The notes beneath the pieces were generated by a model that saw only the letters and a list, made by a program, of their open reading frames with translations, did no database searches and had not been told where the DNA came from. A stretch of 52,077 nucleotides of DNA, taken from assembly GCF_013283795.1 (NCBI RefSeq), contig NZ_JABSOD010000024.1, positions 1-52,077 on the forward strand, in the 5' to 3' direction. Shown piece by piece: positions 28,073 through 37,197 of this stretch. Each line of letters starts with the position of its first letter. Within the stretch, counting starts at the first letter, position 1. The translations under genes and the position numbers were made by a program. Source of the DNA: Rheinheimera lutimaris (lineage in GTDB: Bacteria; Pseudomonadota; Gammaproteobacteria; Enterobacterales; Alteromonadaceae).

Positions 28073-30886
28073 CTAAAGCGGATAAAATAGCTGCTGCCAT
28101 ACGTGTTCAACCTGCTGCCTGGCCTGCTGCAGGCTGTCAAGGGAAGGCAGCGTAGCCGGCGCCAGTGTTTGACGGTGGCCGGCACCGCGTAACAACTGAT
28201 AAGCCTGCTGCAACTGCACTACCTGCTCTGTGCTGAGTAAACCGGCGGCTGCAGCTGCATCCAGAATGCGGATATTATCGCTGTAGCGGTATAAGCTGCT
28301 GTCTGTTGCGGCATGCGCCAACACCAGGTATTGGCTGATAAATTCCAGGTCCACTATGCCGCCGCTGCTGTGCTTAGGATCTGCGGCGTCGGCAGCATGA
28401 TGCTGACGCAGTTTTTCCCGCATTTGCACTACATCTGCCTTGAGGCTGGTTAGATCACGGGGCTGGCTGAGAATGCGCTGACGAATTTGCTCAAACTGCT
28501 GCTGTAATGCTGCGCTGCCATAAATCAGCCGCGCCCGTACTAACGCCTGATGCTCCCAGGTCCAGGCTTCCTGCTGCAAATACTCGCCATAGGTATTGAT
28601 ATGAATGGCCAGCAAGCCCGAGTTACCTGAGGGACGCAGCCGGGTATCTATGTCGTACAGCACCCCGCTGTTAGTGCGGGTGGTGCACAGATGCAGCACC
28701 CGCTGCACCAGTTTTAAATAAAACTGTTTTGAATCAATACTACGCTCACCATTGGTTGCCTGCTGGCTGTCGCAGTTATGCACAAATACCAGGTCCAGAT
28801 CAGAGCCGTAACCCAGCTCCAGCCCGCCCAGTTTGCCATAGGCTATAACAGCAAAGCCTTTATCTTCTGCGCTGGCATTCGCCGGTACGCCATAGCGCTC
28901 TGCCATTTGCTGCCACGCCAGCTCAACCACCTGCGCCATCACTTCTTCGGCCAGCCAGGTCAGGTGATCGCTCACCTTCATCAGCGGCAACACACCACTG
29001 ATATCAGCAGCGGCGATACGCAGCTGTTGTGCTTGTTTATATTGGCGCAGTGTTTCCATCTGCAGCTCTAAATCATCCGCCGGTACACGCAGCATGTGCT
29101 GGCGCAAGCGGTCGCTGTAGTCGGTGCGGCTGGCAACCTGATATAACTGCGCCGGGTCAATAAGCTCGTCCAGCAACATCGGGTAGCGCGCCAATTGTTC
29201 TGCCAACCAACCACTTTGATTACACAGCAACACTAATTGCTGCAGCGCGGCGGTATTTTCAAACAGCAGCTCCAGATAGGCGGTACGGGTAACAATGTGG
29301 CGGAACACGCCCAGCACCCGTGCCAATACCGTGGGCTGGCTTTGCTGCTGTTGCAGCATATGTAATAACAACGGCACCAGCTTAGCCAGAAAGTCACGGC
29401 CACGCGGACCGACACTGCGCTTTTGACAGTCTTGCTTAAACTCGTGTAACTGCGCAATCAGTGCCATTGCATCCGGCACATCCAGCCAGTCCAGTTGCGG
29501 GGCTAAATCCTCTGCCGGCTGTTCGCTGTCCCACAGCAATTTACCCACGCTGGTGTCCTGTTGCTCCGGCTCTTCGCCGTTGTCTATCACCAGTTTAAAT
29601 TGTTGATGCACCCGTGCCATAGCGCCATCTACCTGGTGTTGCAGCGTTGCCCAGCTATCCAGTTGCAGTGCAGCGAGCAATTGTGCTCGCGGTAACTCAT
29701 CTTGCGGCAAGGTTTGGGTTTGCTGATCGTCTATGCCCTGCAATGCCTGCTCTACGCGGCGCAACAATAAATAATCGCTGCGCAGTTCATCGGCTTGTTC
29801 TGGCGTTAACACCGCCTCGTGCGCCAGTACCGGCAGCGCTTTTAGCAATGACGGTTGCTGCATAGCCGGAATCCGGCCACCGCGGATCAGTTGCAGCGTT
29901 TGTACGATAAATTCCACTTCGCGGATACCGCCAACACCCAGCTTAATATTGTCGCGCCGGTTTAAACGGCGGTTTTCCTGCTCAATTTGTTGTTTCATCC
30001 GCCGCAGCGATTCGATGGCAGAAAAGTCGATATAACGCCGGTAAATAAAGGGCTTAAGCAGCTGCTGCAACTCAGCGCTGTGCCGGCCGTCCGGATTCAG
30101 CACCCGCGCCTTTAACATGGCGTAACGTTCCCACTCGCGGCCTTGCTCCTGATAATAATCTTCCATCGCGGCAAAGCTCAGCACCAAAGGGCCACTGTCA
30201 CCAAAAGGCCGCAGCCGCATATCGACGCGATAAGCAAAACCGTCAGCGGTAACCTGATGCAACGCCGCTATCAGCTTTTGCCCCAGCTTAGTGAAAAACT
30301 GCTGGTGCTCGGTGCTGCGCCGGCCACCGCTGGTGTCGCCGTTAGCCGGATAGGTGAAAATTAAATCAATATCAGAGGAGAAGTTCAGCTCGCCACCGCC
30401 CAGTTTACCCATCCCCAGAATAAGCAACGGCATCGGCTTGCCCTGATCATCCAACGGCGTTCCCCACTGCACGCTCAACTGCTGATAGGCCCAGTGGTAA
30501 GCGGTATTGATCAGCACATCAGCCAACTGCGATACCTGCTGTAAACTGGCTTCGATCTGCTGTAACTGCAAAATATCAGCCGCCAGAATGCGACACAGCT
30601 GCGCATTGCGGTAGCGGCGCAGCGCGGCAAACACTGCCGCTTCATCTGTTGGTGCGGTATCTGCCGCCAGTACAGGGCCTGGCGTGGCCAGCTGCTGCTG
30701 TAAGGTTGCCGGGTCACAAAACTCTGCCAGTAGCCGGGGTTGTTGCTGCAACGTACGGCCGATAAAACTGCTGGCACTGAGCAAGCGCTGCAGTTGCTGC
30801 AGTTGTTTGCTGCTCAGACTGCTTAGCTCAAACCGGCTGAGTATTTGCGCCAGATAATCGTTTAATGCAGCATTATTTTGCGTCAT
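28073..30886 (-). CDS. glnE: Bifunctional glutamine synthetase adenylyltransferase / adenylyl-removing enzyme
   Basis: Adds AMP to and removes it from glutamine synthetase under control of PII proteins. Two nucleotidyltransferase domains are visible: the N-terminal deadenylylation domain with SSDIDLIFTYP and the C-terminal adenylylation domain with LGGLELGYGSDLDLVF. From MTQNNAALNDYL (30886) the protein is 937 residues, close to E. coli's 946; an in-frame start 90 bases upstream would run into ygiF and is not family-like. It lies 13 bases after ygiF, the order seen in E. coli. Confidence 0.96.
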   Translation of the reverse strand: MTQNNAALNDYLAQILSRFELSSLSSKQLQQLQRLLSASSFIGRTLQQQPRLLAEFCDPATLQQQLATPGPVLAADTAPTDEAAVFAALRRYRNAQLCRILAADILQLQQIEASLQQVSQLADVLINTAYHWAYQQLSVQWGTPLDDQGKPMPLLILGMGKLGGGELNFSSDIDLIFTYPANGDTSGGRRSTEHQQFFTKLGQKLIAALHQVTADGFAYRVDMRLRPFGDSGPLVLSFAAMEDYYQEQGREWERYAMLKARVLNPDGRHSAELQQLLKPFIYRRYIDFSAIESLRRMKQQIEQENRRLNRRDNIKLGVGGIREVEFIVQTLQLIRGGRIPAMQQPSLLKALPVLAHEAVLTPEQADELRSDYLLLRRVEQALQGIDDQQTQTLPQDELPRAQLLAALQLDSWATLQHQVDGAMARVHQQFKLVIDNGEEPEQQDTSVGKLLWDSEQPAEDLAPQLDWLDVPDAMALIAQLHEFKQDCQKRSVGPRGRDFLAKLVPLLLHMLQQQQSQPTVLARVLGVFRHIVTRTAYLELLFENTAALQQLVLLCNQSGWLAEQLARYPMLLDELIDPAQLYQVASRTDYSDRLRQHMLRVPADDLELQMETLRQYKQAQQLRIAAADISGVLPLMKVSDHLTWLAEEVMAQVVELAWQQMAERYGVPANASAEDKGFAVIAYGKLGGLELGYGSDLDLVFVHNCDSQQATNGERSIDSKQFYLKLVQRVLHLCTTRTNSGVLYDIDTRLRPSGNSGLLAIHINTYGEYLQQEAWTWEHQALVRARLIYGSAALQQQFEQIRQRILSQPRDLTSLKADVVQMREKLRQHHAADAADPKHSSGGIVDLEFISQYLVLAHAATDSSLYRYSDNIRILDAAAAAGLLSTEQVVQLQQAYQLLRGAGHRQTLAPATLPSLDSLQQARQQVEHVWQQLFYPL

Positions 30887-30899
30887 TGTTAGCTCCGCA

Positions 30900-31802
30900 T
30901 CACTGGTTATGGTACAGGTACTCAGATACGGCCAACAGCAGCAGATGATAATTTTGCTGCGTAAGTACACTGGCATCTGACATCAGCTGCGACGCCAGCC
31001 CGGCCGCTTGCGGGCTTAACGGCTGCAATAGCGGCACGGCCTGCATACTGACTGCCAGCGCCGATAATGCTGTTGCCGCAGCGGCTAAAGCGGCACTACC
31101 GGCTTGCTGTTGATAACAAGCCGCTGCTTGTTGTAAGGCGTTAATTTGCGTCAGCAGGCTGTCACCGTTGTGCGCCGGCACGGCAAGCTGTTGCCGTGTT
31201 GCCAGGCCATAGCCACGCGCGGCTTTACTCAGCCAACCGGTTTGCAGCGGTAACTGTTGTAACAACTGCCGCGCCAGATTAAATAATTGCTGTGCCTCAC
31301 CACTTAACAGCTCTAACTCCAGCTCGGCAATTGGTTGCGTACGCTGCGCAGCCTGTACCTTACCCTGGTCATACACCAGCTCTACCATGCTGCCGTCACT
31401 GCATTGCAGTTGCCAGCTTTTGCGGTTGAAGTCGGTGCGGAATAACTCAGTAAGCTGCTGCTGTAACTGCGCTATATCAGTAGCCGGCGGCCAGATGTGC
31501 GCCGGGAAAGCCGCCAGTTGCGGCAGCACAGTCGCGCAGGCAACATTGTATTCAGGTCGCATTTGCATAGCGCCGTGCTGCCGGCCGGCCAGTTTAATGG
31601 TTTGTTCATAACAGCCGCGCTTAAGACGGCTACGCAGCCCCATATCATGGCGGCGAAACCAGTTATCGTCAGTATCAAAGTAGGCATTCAGTAAGTTGGT
31701 GTCATCACTGCCCTGCACCTTGCCCAGCTGTGGCAGCAACGCGATCAGCTGCGGTAAATACGACGGCGGCATTAAAAACTTCAGTTCCAGTTCAGTGCTC
31801 AT
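30900..31802 (-). CDS. ygiF: Inorganic triphosphatase YgiF-like, CYTH domain with short C-terminus
   Basis: CYTH proteins hydrolyse triphosphates inside a beta-tunnel. The N-terminus MSTELELKFL carries the signature E-x-E-x-K, and later tunnel blocks (FRRHDMGLRSRLKRG, EQTIKL, ELELELLSGE) are present, covering about residues 1-200. E. coli YgiF is 433 residues with a C-terminal CHAD domain. Here the protein is only 300 residues, and the last 80 are an Ala/Gln/Leu-rich helical segment, so the CHAD domain is shortened or degenerate. It precedes glnE in an operon and diverges from ygiM. Confidence 0.85.
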   Translation of the reverse strand: MSTELELKFLMPPSYLPQLIALLPQLGKVQGSDDTNLLNAYFDTDDNWFRRHDMGLRSRLKRGCYEQTIKLAGRQHGAMQMRPEYNVACATVLPQLAAFPAHIWPPATDIAQLQQQLTELFRTDFNRKSWQLQCSDGSMVELVYDQGKVQAAQRTQPIAELELELLSGEAQQLFNLARQLLQQLPLQTGWLSKAARGYGLATRQQLAVPAHNGDSLLTQINALQQAAACYQQQAGSAALAAAATALSALAVSMQAVPLLQPLSPQAAGLASQLMSDASVLTQQNYHLLLLAVSEYLYHNQ

Positions 31803-31935
31803 CTGCTACTCTGTTTGCTACGGTAGCGGTGCTGTGCCACCTTACCGTTTTAACCCTTGTCAATTGCCGCGCAACTCCCTATCATCCAAGGAGTTGGCTG
31901 CAAAGCTATTTTGTACAAATAAGCTCAGGATACCT

Positions 31936-32541
31936 ATGTTCAGATTAATTAAAAGCTCCCTGCTGGTATTATTTTCGGCGTACTGCTTAAGCCTTGCCGG
32001 CGCAGCCGTTGCCCAGACAGAAAGCAAACCGGCGTTTATCAGCGATGCATTATTTGTTTATCTGCATTCCGGCCCCAGCAACCAGTACCGCATTATCGGT
32101 ACGGTAAATGCCGGCCAGAGCGTAACCTTTCTGTCCGAAGATGCAGACACCGGTTATGCGCAAATTCAGTTTGAAGGTAACAAGACCGGCTGGCTGCCGA
32201 AAGAGTATGTTACCTATACGCCCGGGCTGGTCAGCCAGTTAGAGCAACTGAAGTCAGACTATGCCAATCATAACGAAAATATTATGCAGTTGGAGCAACA
32301 ACGTGATCAGTTGAACAGCCAGCTGAACAAAGCTGTGGCTGAACGCCAAACTGCAATTGAACAGCTTGAACAGGCAAACCGCGCCTACGAGCAGTTAAAA
32401 GGCCAGGTGGAGGCCACGCAAACCTCTATTTGGCAAAAGCCCATGGTGCTGGGTTCTTTGATCTTGCTGGCAGGGTTAATCTTTGGCTTATTATTGCCAC
32501 TGCTGATGCCAAAACGCCGCGACAGCGAGCGCTGGATGTAA
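31936..32541 (+). CDS. ygiM: TIGR04211 family SH3 domain protein (YgiM-like)
   Basis: A 201-residue envelope protein: signal peptide (1-26, ending VAQ), a bacterial SH3 domain (about 31-96: LFVYLHSGPSNQYRIIGTVNAG...GWLPKEYV), a coiled coil (about 103-160), and a C-terminal membrane helix (about 170-191) followed by KRRDSERWM. This matches E. coli YgiM. I chose the ATG at 31936 because the signal peptide starts there; the open frame upstream is AT-skewed noncoding sequence. Function is unknown; SH3 domains of this type usually bind cell-wall peptide. In E. coli ygiM sits between ygiF and cca. Confidence 0.88.
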   Translation: MFRLIKSSLLVLFSAYCLSLAGAAVAQTESKPAFISDALFVYLHSGPSNQYRIIGTVNAGQSVTFLSEDADTGYAQIQFEGNKTGWLPKEYVTYTPGLVSQLEQLKSDYANHNENIMQLEQQRDQLNSQLNKAVAERQTAIEQLEQANRAYEQLKGQVEATQTSIWQKPMVLGSLILLAGLIFGLLLPLLMPKRRDSERWM

Positions 32542-32551
32542 ATTGCTCTAC

Positions 32552-32593
32552 TTAGCTTGTAACGCCGGCGCCCGCCGTGCAGTTACAAGCTAA
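32552..32593. terminator. Large hairpin between convergent ygiM and Lrp-family gene
   Basis: A perfect 12-bp inverted repeat (32552-32563 with 32582-32593) encloses a second GC-rich stem (CGGC/GCCG). It fills the gap between convergent genes and probably ends both transcripts. Confidence 0.7.
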
Positions 32594-32596
32594 TGC

Positions 32597-33097
32597 TTAA
32601 CTCTGGCCGGTTTCGCTGCTTTTTAACGGCAAGCCGGTATCGCTCTTTACCTGCTCAATAACCACATAGGTATGGGTTTGTGCTACCCCGGGTAAATCAA
32701 CAATTAGCGCCAGGATACTGCGATATGCATCCATATTTGGCAGGCGTAATTTTAATAAGTAATCGAAACCGCCGGCCACCATATGGCACTCGGCAACCTG
32801 CGGAATTTGTACTACCGCATCGCGAAACTTATCAAACACCTCACTGGTGGTTCTGTCCAGCGTAACCTGAATAAACGCGGCGGTGCCAAAACCCAGCCTG
32901 GCGGCATTTAATCTTGCACCGAACCCGTCTATATAGCCCTCTTTTTCCAGCCGCTTTACCCTGTCGATACAAGGGCTGGCGCTTAAATTCACTTTTTTTG
33001 CCAAATCAACATTAGCAATACGGCCGTCGCGCTGCAGCGTATCCAGAATACTGATATCTATCCGGTCCAGCCCTTTACTCTTAGCAGGTGTACTCAT
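32597..33097 (-). CDS. Lrp/AsnC family transcriptional regulator, probable regulator of putA
   Basis: A 166-residue regulator with an N-terminal helix-turn-helix (about 10-65: LDRIDISILDTLQRDGRIANVDLAKKVNLSASPCIDRVKRLEKEG, a family hallmark) and a C-terminal RAM effector domain (about 75-150, ECHMVAGGFDYLLKLR). It closely resembles Lrp. It diverges from putA, whose product here lacks a DNA-binding domain. PutR-type Lrp proteins activate putA with proline in other proteobacteria, so a PutR-like role is a reasonable inference. A second role as the global Lrp cannot be excluded. Confidence 0.85.
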   Translation of the reverse strand: MSTPAKSKGLDRIDISILDTLQRDGRIANVDLAKKVNLSASPCIDRVKRLEKEGYIDGFGARLNAARLGFGTAAFIQVTLDRTTSEVFDKFRDAVVQIPQVAECHMVAGGFDYLLKLRLPNMDAYRSILALIVDLPGVAQTHTYVVIEQVKSDTGLPLKSSETGQS

Positions 33098-33169
33098 GGC
33101 AGCAACTTTTCTGGTTTTGTTTGATGTTGGCAGAATTATATAGGGTTAAAGCAAAAAAATAACCACCCT

Positions 33170-33203
33170 ATGCGGCAGAGTTTTCACTAGAATGCCGCAT
33201 TCT
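33170..33203. promoter_or_regulatory. Candidate Lrp-type operator upstream of putA
   Basis: A perfect 15-bp dyad, AGAATGC-C-GCATTCT, lies at 33189-33203 and overlaps a possible -10 box (TAGAAT, 33188-33193). Half of it is repeated in inverted form upstream: ATGCGGCA (33170-33177) against TGCCGCAT (33193-33200). Lrp-family operators are often 15-bp dyads, and the site sits in the 132-bp space between the divergent regulator and putA. Confidence 0.5.
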
Positions 33204-33229
33204 CAAATCTTGTCAGGAAGCTTACTGCC

Positions 33230-36200
33230 ATGCTGTATAACGGTTCCCTGGTTGCCACCCAACCGCTGCGTCAAATTATTCGTGATTTCTATCGTGCCGA
33301 TGAAGATAAGGTATTAGATTACCTGCTGCCACTGGCCGACATAGGCGTTAATGCCCGCAGCCGGGCATGGGAGCGGGCCCGCAGGTTAGTACTTAACATC
33401 CGTCAGGCGCAAGCCGGCAAGGGCGGTGTTGATGCACTGTTAAATGAGTTCTCGTTGTCGACAGATGAAGGCCTGGTGCTGATGTGTTTGGCCGAAGCCC
33501 TACTGCGTGTGCCGGATAAAACCACGGCCGACCGCCTTATTCGCGATAAATTGTCTCAAGGTGACTGGAGTGCGCATCTGGGCAACAGCAGCTCGTTATT
33601 TGTTAACGCATCGGCCTGGGGCCTGCTGTTAACCGGTAAGTTGGTGAACTACTCTGACGAGCAGAAAAAACAACAGTTTGGTTTGCTGAAACGCACCTGC
33701 GGCCGCCTGGGCGAGCCGGTGATCCGCCAGGCTGTGCGTTATGCCATGCAAATTATGGGCGCGCAGTTTGTCATGGGCACCACCATAGGCGAAGCATTAA
33801 CCCGTGCCACAGAAATGGAAGCGAAAGGCTTTCGCTACTCCTACGATATGCTGGGCGAAGGCGCCCGCACTATGGCGGATGCCGATCGTTACTTCGACAG
33901 TTATATGCAGGCGATAGACACCATTGGCAAAGCCGCCAAAGGCCGCGGCCCGTTTAACAGCCCCGGCATTTCGGTGAAATTGTCGGCCATTCACCCGCGC
34001 TATGAATTCAGCCATCGCGACCGCGTAATGGCCGAGTTGGTGCCGCGGGTAAAACAACTGGCATTAGCTGCTAAAGCCTATGATATCGGTTTTACTATTG
34101 ATGCCGAGGAAGCCGACCGACTGGATTTATCGCTGGATATCATTGAAGCTGTGTTCAGTGACCCGGCGCTGGAAAACTGGCAAGGCTTTGGTCTGGCGGT
34201 ACAGGCTTACCAGAAACGCGGCATCCATGTGATTGAGTGGCTGCGTGATTTAACCGTGAAAGTTGGTCGCAAAATGATGGTGCGGCTGGTTAAAGGTGCT
34301 TATTGGGACAGCGAAATTAAACTCAGCCAGTTGGAGGGGTTCAGTGATTTTCCGGTGTTCAGCCGCAAGCCTGCTACCGATGTGTCTTATCAGGCTTGTG
34401 CAAAGAAAATGCTCAGCTACCGCGACAGTATCTACCCGCAGTTTGCTACGCACAATGCCTATACTGTGGCCAGCATCATGGAAATGACCACAGATTACAC
34501 TGGTTTTGAGTTTCAGCGTTTACACGGCATGGGCGATGCGCTGTACGACGAAATCGTCATTAAAGATAACATCCCCTGCCGTATCTACGCGCCGGTTGGC
34601 GAACACTCTGACTTATTGGCCTATTTAGTGCGGCGCTTGCTGGAAAACGGCGCTAACAGCTCCTTCGTCAATAACATCGTCGATGAAAGCATCCCGGTAG
34701 AATCACTGCTGGGCGACCCGGTAGAAACGGTGCGCGGCTGGCACAAAAAGCGCAATCAACAGATCCCGTTACCTGCCGCGTTGTATGGTTCTGAACGGCA
34801 AAACTCTGCCGGGCTGGATTTAACCGATATTGACCGGATAGAACCGGTAAAAACAGCAATGGCTAAGTGGTTTGACAGCACTAAGCAACTGACTGTGCAA
34901 CATGACGCTGTGGCGGTAACCAACCCGGCAAATCTTGATGAAGTTATCGGTTATCTGCACTATGCCGACCAGAGCAAAATGCAGCAAATACTGGCCAATG
35001 CTGAAGCGGCTTTTGCCGGCTGGTCAGTAACCGCCGCCGCTGAACGTGCCGCCCTGCTGCGCCGTATTGCCGATGCGTTGGAAAGCCACCGTGATGAACT
35101 GTTGGCACTATGCATTAAAGAGGCCGGTAAAACCTTAGGCGACAGCGTTGCTGAAATACGTGAAGCAGTCGACTTTTGCCGCTACTATGCCGCCCGCGCT
35201 GATGAGCTGTTTGCCCGGCCACAGCAAGCCCGCGGCGTATTTTTATGTATCAGCCCGTGGAATTTCCCGCTGGCCATTTTCCTCGGCCAGGTAGCCGCTG
35301 CTATTGTTACCGGTAACAGCGTAGTGGCCAAACCGGCAGAACAAACCAGTTTAATTGCCGTACGTACAGTTGAAATAATGCAGCAGTGCGGCATGCCGGA
35401 GCATGTGGTGCAGTTGGTTATTGCGCCCGGCAGTCAGGTGGGTGAGCACATAGTGCCGGACAGCCGCATTAAGGGCGTGATGTTTACCGGCTCGACGGAA
35501 ACCGGTTGCTGGATCGCCCGTAAACTGGCAGAACGCGGCGGCGAGCCGGTACCGCTGATTGCCGAAACCGGTGGCCAGAACTGTATGATTGTCGACTCAA
35601 CCGCCTTGCCGGAGCAGGTAGTGGATGATGTTATTTCATCCGGTTTCCAAAGTGCCGGCCAGCGCTGCTCGGCACTGCGGGTATTATTCCTGCAGGAAGA
35701 TGTGGCAGATAAGATTATCACCATGCTAAAAGGCGCCATGGCACAGTTGCATGTGGGCGACCCACAGTGGCTCAGTACTGATTTAGGCCCGGTTATTGAT
35801 GCCAAAGCACTGGATCGCTTAAACAGCCATGTGCAGTATTTAGCCGATAAAGCTACCCTACACTACGAGTGCAGCATTCCATCGGGTGAGCGGCACTACT
35901 TCTTCGCCCCGCGGTTATACGAAATCAGCGACTTAACCGTGCTGGAGCGCGAGGTGTTTGGCCCGGTAGTGCATATTATCCGCTTTAATGCCAACCAGCT
36001 GGATAGCATTATTAACCAAATCAACGCCACCGGCTATGGCCTTACCATGGGCGTACACAGCCGTATTGAGCAGTTTACCCAACGCATCGCCCGCGATATC
36101 AAAGCCGGCAATATCTATATTAACCGCAATATGATTGGTGCTGTGGTTGGCGTACAGCCGTTTGGTGGTCGTGGCCTGTCCGGTACCGGCCCAAAAGCCG

Positions 36201-37006
36201 GCGGCCCGTTGTATTTAACACGGCTGGTTAAAGATAACACCGATGTCAGCTGCGCAGAGCTCAGCGAACAAAAGCGCCGGCGTCTGCTTAATGAAACCAC
36301 CAGCAATGCTGTAGCCTATGCAATGCCAACGGCGGCAGCGGCGCAGCAACAATGGGCGCAACTGAACATTAACCAGCGCACCTCGGTATTGCGTCAGTTC
36401 CTCGCGTCTTTGGCGGCGAACGCGGTAGTACATAAACTGGAACCGGATTTAGAACAAGTGCTTACTCTGGCGCAGCAAAAACTGCAACGGGTCGAGCGTG
36501 AGCTGCAAAAACCGGTAATGTTGCCGGGGCCAACCGGTGAGAGCAATATGTTGGTACTGGACCCACGCGGCATTCTGGCACTGGTGCGGGATGAAACCAG
36601 CTCGTTCAGTCATTGGCTGGTCGCTATTATCACTGCGCTGGCTGCCGGAAACGCAGTGATCACCGCGGTAGAAGACAGCGACATTGCCGAAGCAGAAGCC
36701 TGTATTAAAGCACTGTTGCAAGCCGGCATGCCGGCACATCTGTTAGCGGTAGTGCGGTTGGACTGCCTGACCACACTGCTGGCTCATGCTGAGCTGGCAG
36801 GGGCCATAGTGGAAGTGAGCAGCGCAGTAAAACCGTTGTGTGCTGAATTACTTGCCAGCCGTGAAGGTGCTATTTTACCGTTGATTACTGCACCGGCCGG
36901 ACAACGCTTGCTGCAGCGCTTAATCACCGAAAAAACGGTGACTATCAACACCACAGCCGCCGGCGGTAATGCGTCTTTGATGACCATGGCAGATAACGCC
37001 GGCTAA
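33230..37006 (+). CDS. putA: Bifunctional proline dehydrogenase / L-glutamate gamma-semialdehyde dehydrogenase PutA
   Basis: Oxidises proline to glutamate in two channelled steps at the inner membrane, passing electrons to quinone through FAD. The 1258-residue protein has an arch/alpha region (1-160), the PRODH barrel (about 170-480, with VKGAYWDSEIK and FATHNAYTVASI), the aldehyde dehydrogenase domain (about 540-1010, catalytic Cys813 in GQRCSAL and Glu779 in AETGGQN), and the C-terminal ALDH-like domain ending in TINTTAAGGNASLM. There is no N-terminal ribbon-helix-helix domain, so unlike E. coli PutA it cannot repress its own gene. AGGAAG precedes the ATG. Confidence 0.96.
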   Translation: MLYNGSLVATQPLRQIIRDFYRADEDKVLDYLLPLADIGVNARSRAWERARRLVLNIRQAQAGKGGVDALLNEFSLSTDEGLVLMCLAEALLRVPDKTTADRLIRDKLSQGDWSAHLGNSSSLFVNASAWGLLLTGKLVNYSDEQKKQQFGLLKRTCGRLGEPVIRQAVRYAMQIMGAQFVMGTTIGEALTRATEMEAKGFRYSYDMLGEGARTMADADRYFDSYMQAIDTIGKAAKGRGPFNSPGISVKLSAIHPRYEFSHRDRVMAELVPRVKQLALAAKAYDIGFTIDAEEADRLDLSLDIIEAVFSDPALENWQGFGLAVQAYQKRGIHVIEWLRDLTVKVGRKMMVRLVKGAYWDSEIKLSQLEGFSDFPVFSRKPATDVSYQACAKKMLSYRDSIYPQFATHNAYTVASIMEMTTDYTGFEFQRLHGMGDALYDEIVIKDNIPCRIYAPVGEHSDLLAYLVRRLLENGANSSFVNNIVDESIPVESLLGDPVETVRGWHKKRNQQIPLPAALYGSERQNSAGLDLTDIDRIEPVKTAMAKWFDSTKQLTVQHDAVAVTNPANLDEVIGYLHYADQSKMQQILANAEAAFAGWSVTAAAERAALLRRIADALESHRDELLALCIKEAGKTLGDSVAEIREAVDFCRYYAARADELFARPQQARGVFLCISPWNFPLAIFLGQVAAAIVTGNSVVAKPAEQTSLIAVRTVEIMQQCGMPEHVVQLVIAPGSQVGEHIVPDSRIKGVMFTGSTETGCWIARKLAERGGEPVPLIAETGGQNCMIVDSTALPEQVVDDVISSGFQSAGQRCSALRVLFLQEDVADKIITMLKGAMAQLHVGDPQWLSTDLGPVIDAKALDRLNSHVQYLADKATLHYECSIPSGERHYFFAPRLYEISDLTVLEREVFGPVVHIIRFNANQLDSIINQINATGYGLTMGVHSRIEQFTQRIARDIKAGNIYINRNMIGAVVGVQPFGGRGLSGTGPKAGGPLYLTRLVKDNTDVSCAELSEQKRRRLLNETTSNAVAYAMPTAAAAQQQWAQLNINQRTSVLRQFLASLAANAVVHKLEPDLEQVLTLAQQKLQRVERELQKPVMLPGPTGESNMLVLDPRGILALVRDETSSFSHWLVAIITALAAGNAVITAVEDSDIAEAEACIKALLQAGMPAHLLAVVRLDCLTTLLAHAELAGAIVEVSSAVKPLCAELLASREGAILPLITAPAGQRLLQRLITEKTVTINTTAAGGNASLMTMADNAG

Positions 37007-37051
37007 ACACGCGGTTGTTACTGCCGGCAGCGTTGCTGTTGAGCCAAGACT

Positions 37052-37073
37052 AAAGCCCGCTGTTGCGGGCTTT
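37052..37073 (+). terminator. Terminator after putA
   Basis: AAAGCCCGC/GCGGGCTTT with a TGTT loop. Only a short T run. Confidence 0.8.
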
Positions 37074-37197
37074 ATGCTATGTTTTACAGCATGCTATCGC
37101 AGCATTATGACAAATCGACTCTTTGTTAATATACAGTTAAGCAACATCAGGTATACTACGCGGCTGATGTAATGATGGGGTGCAGGCTAAACACAAG

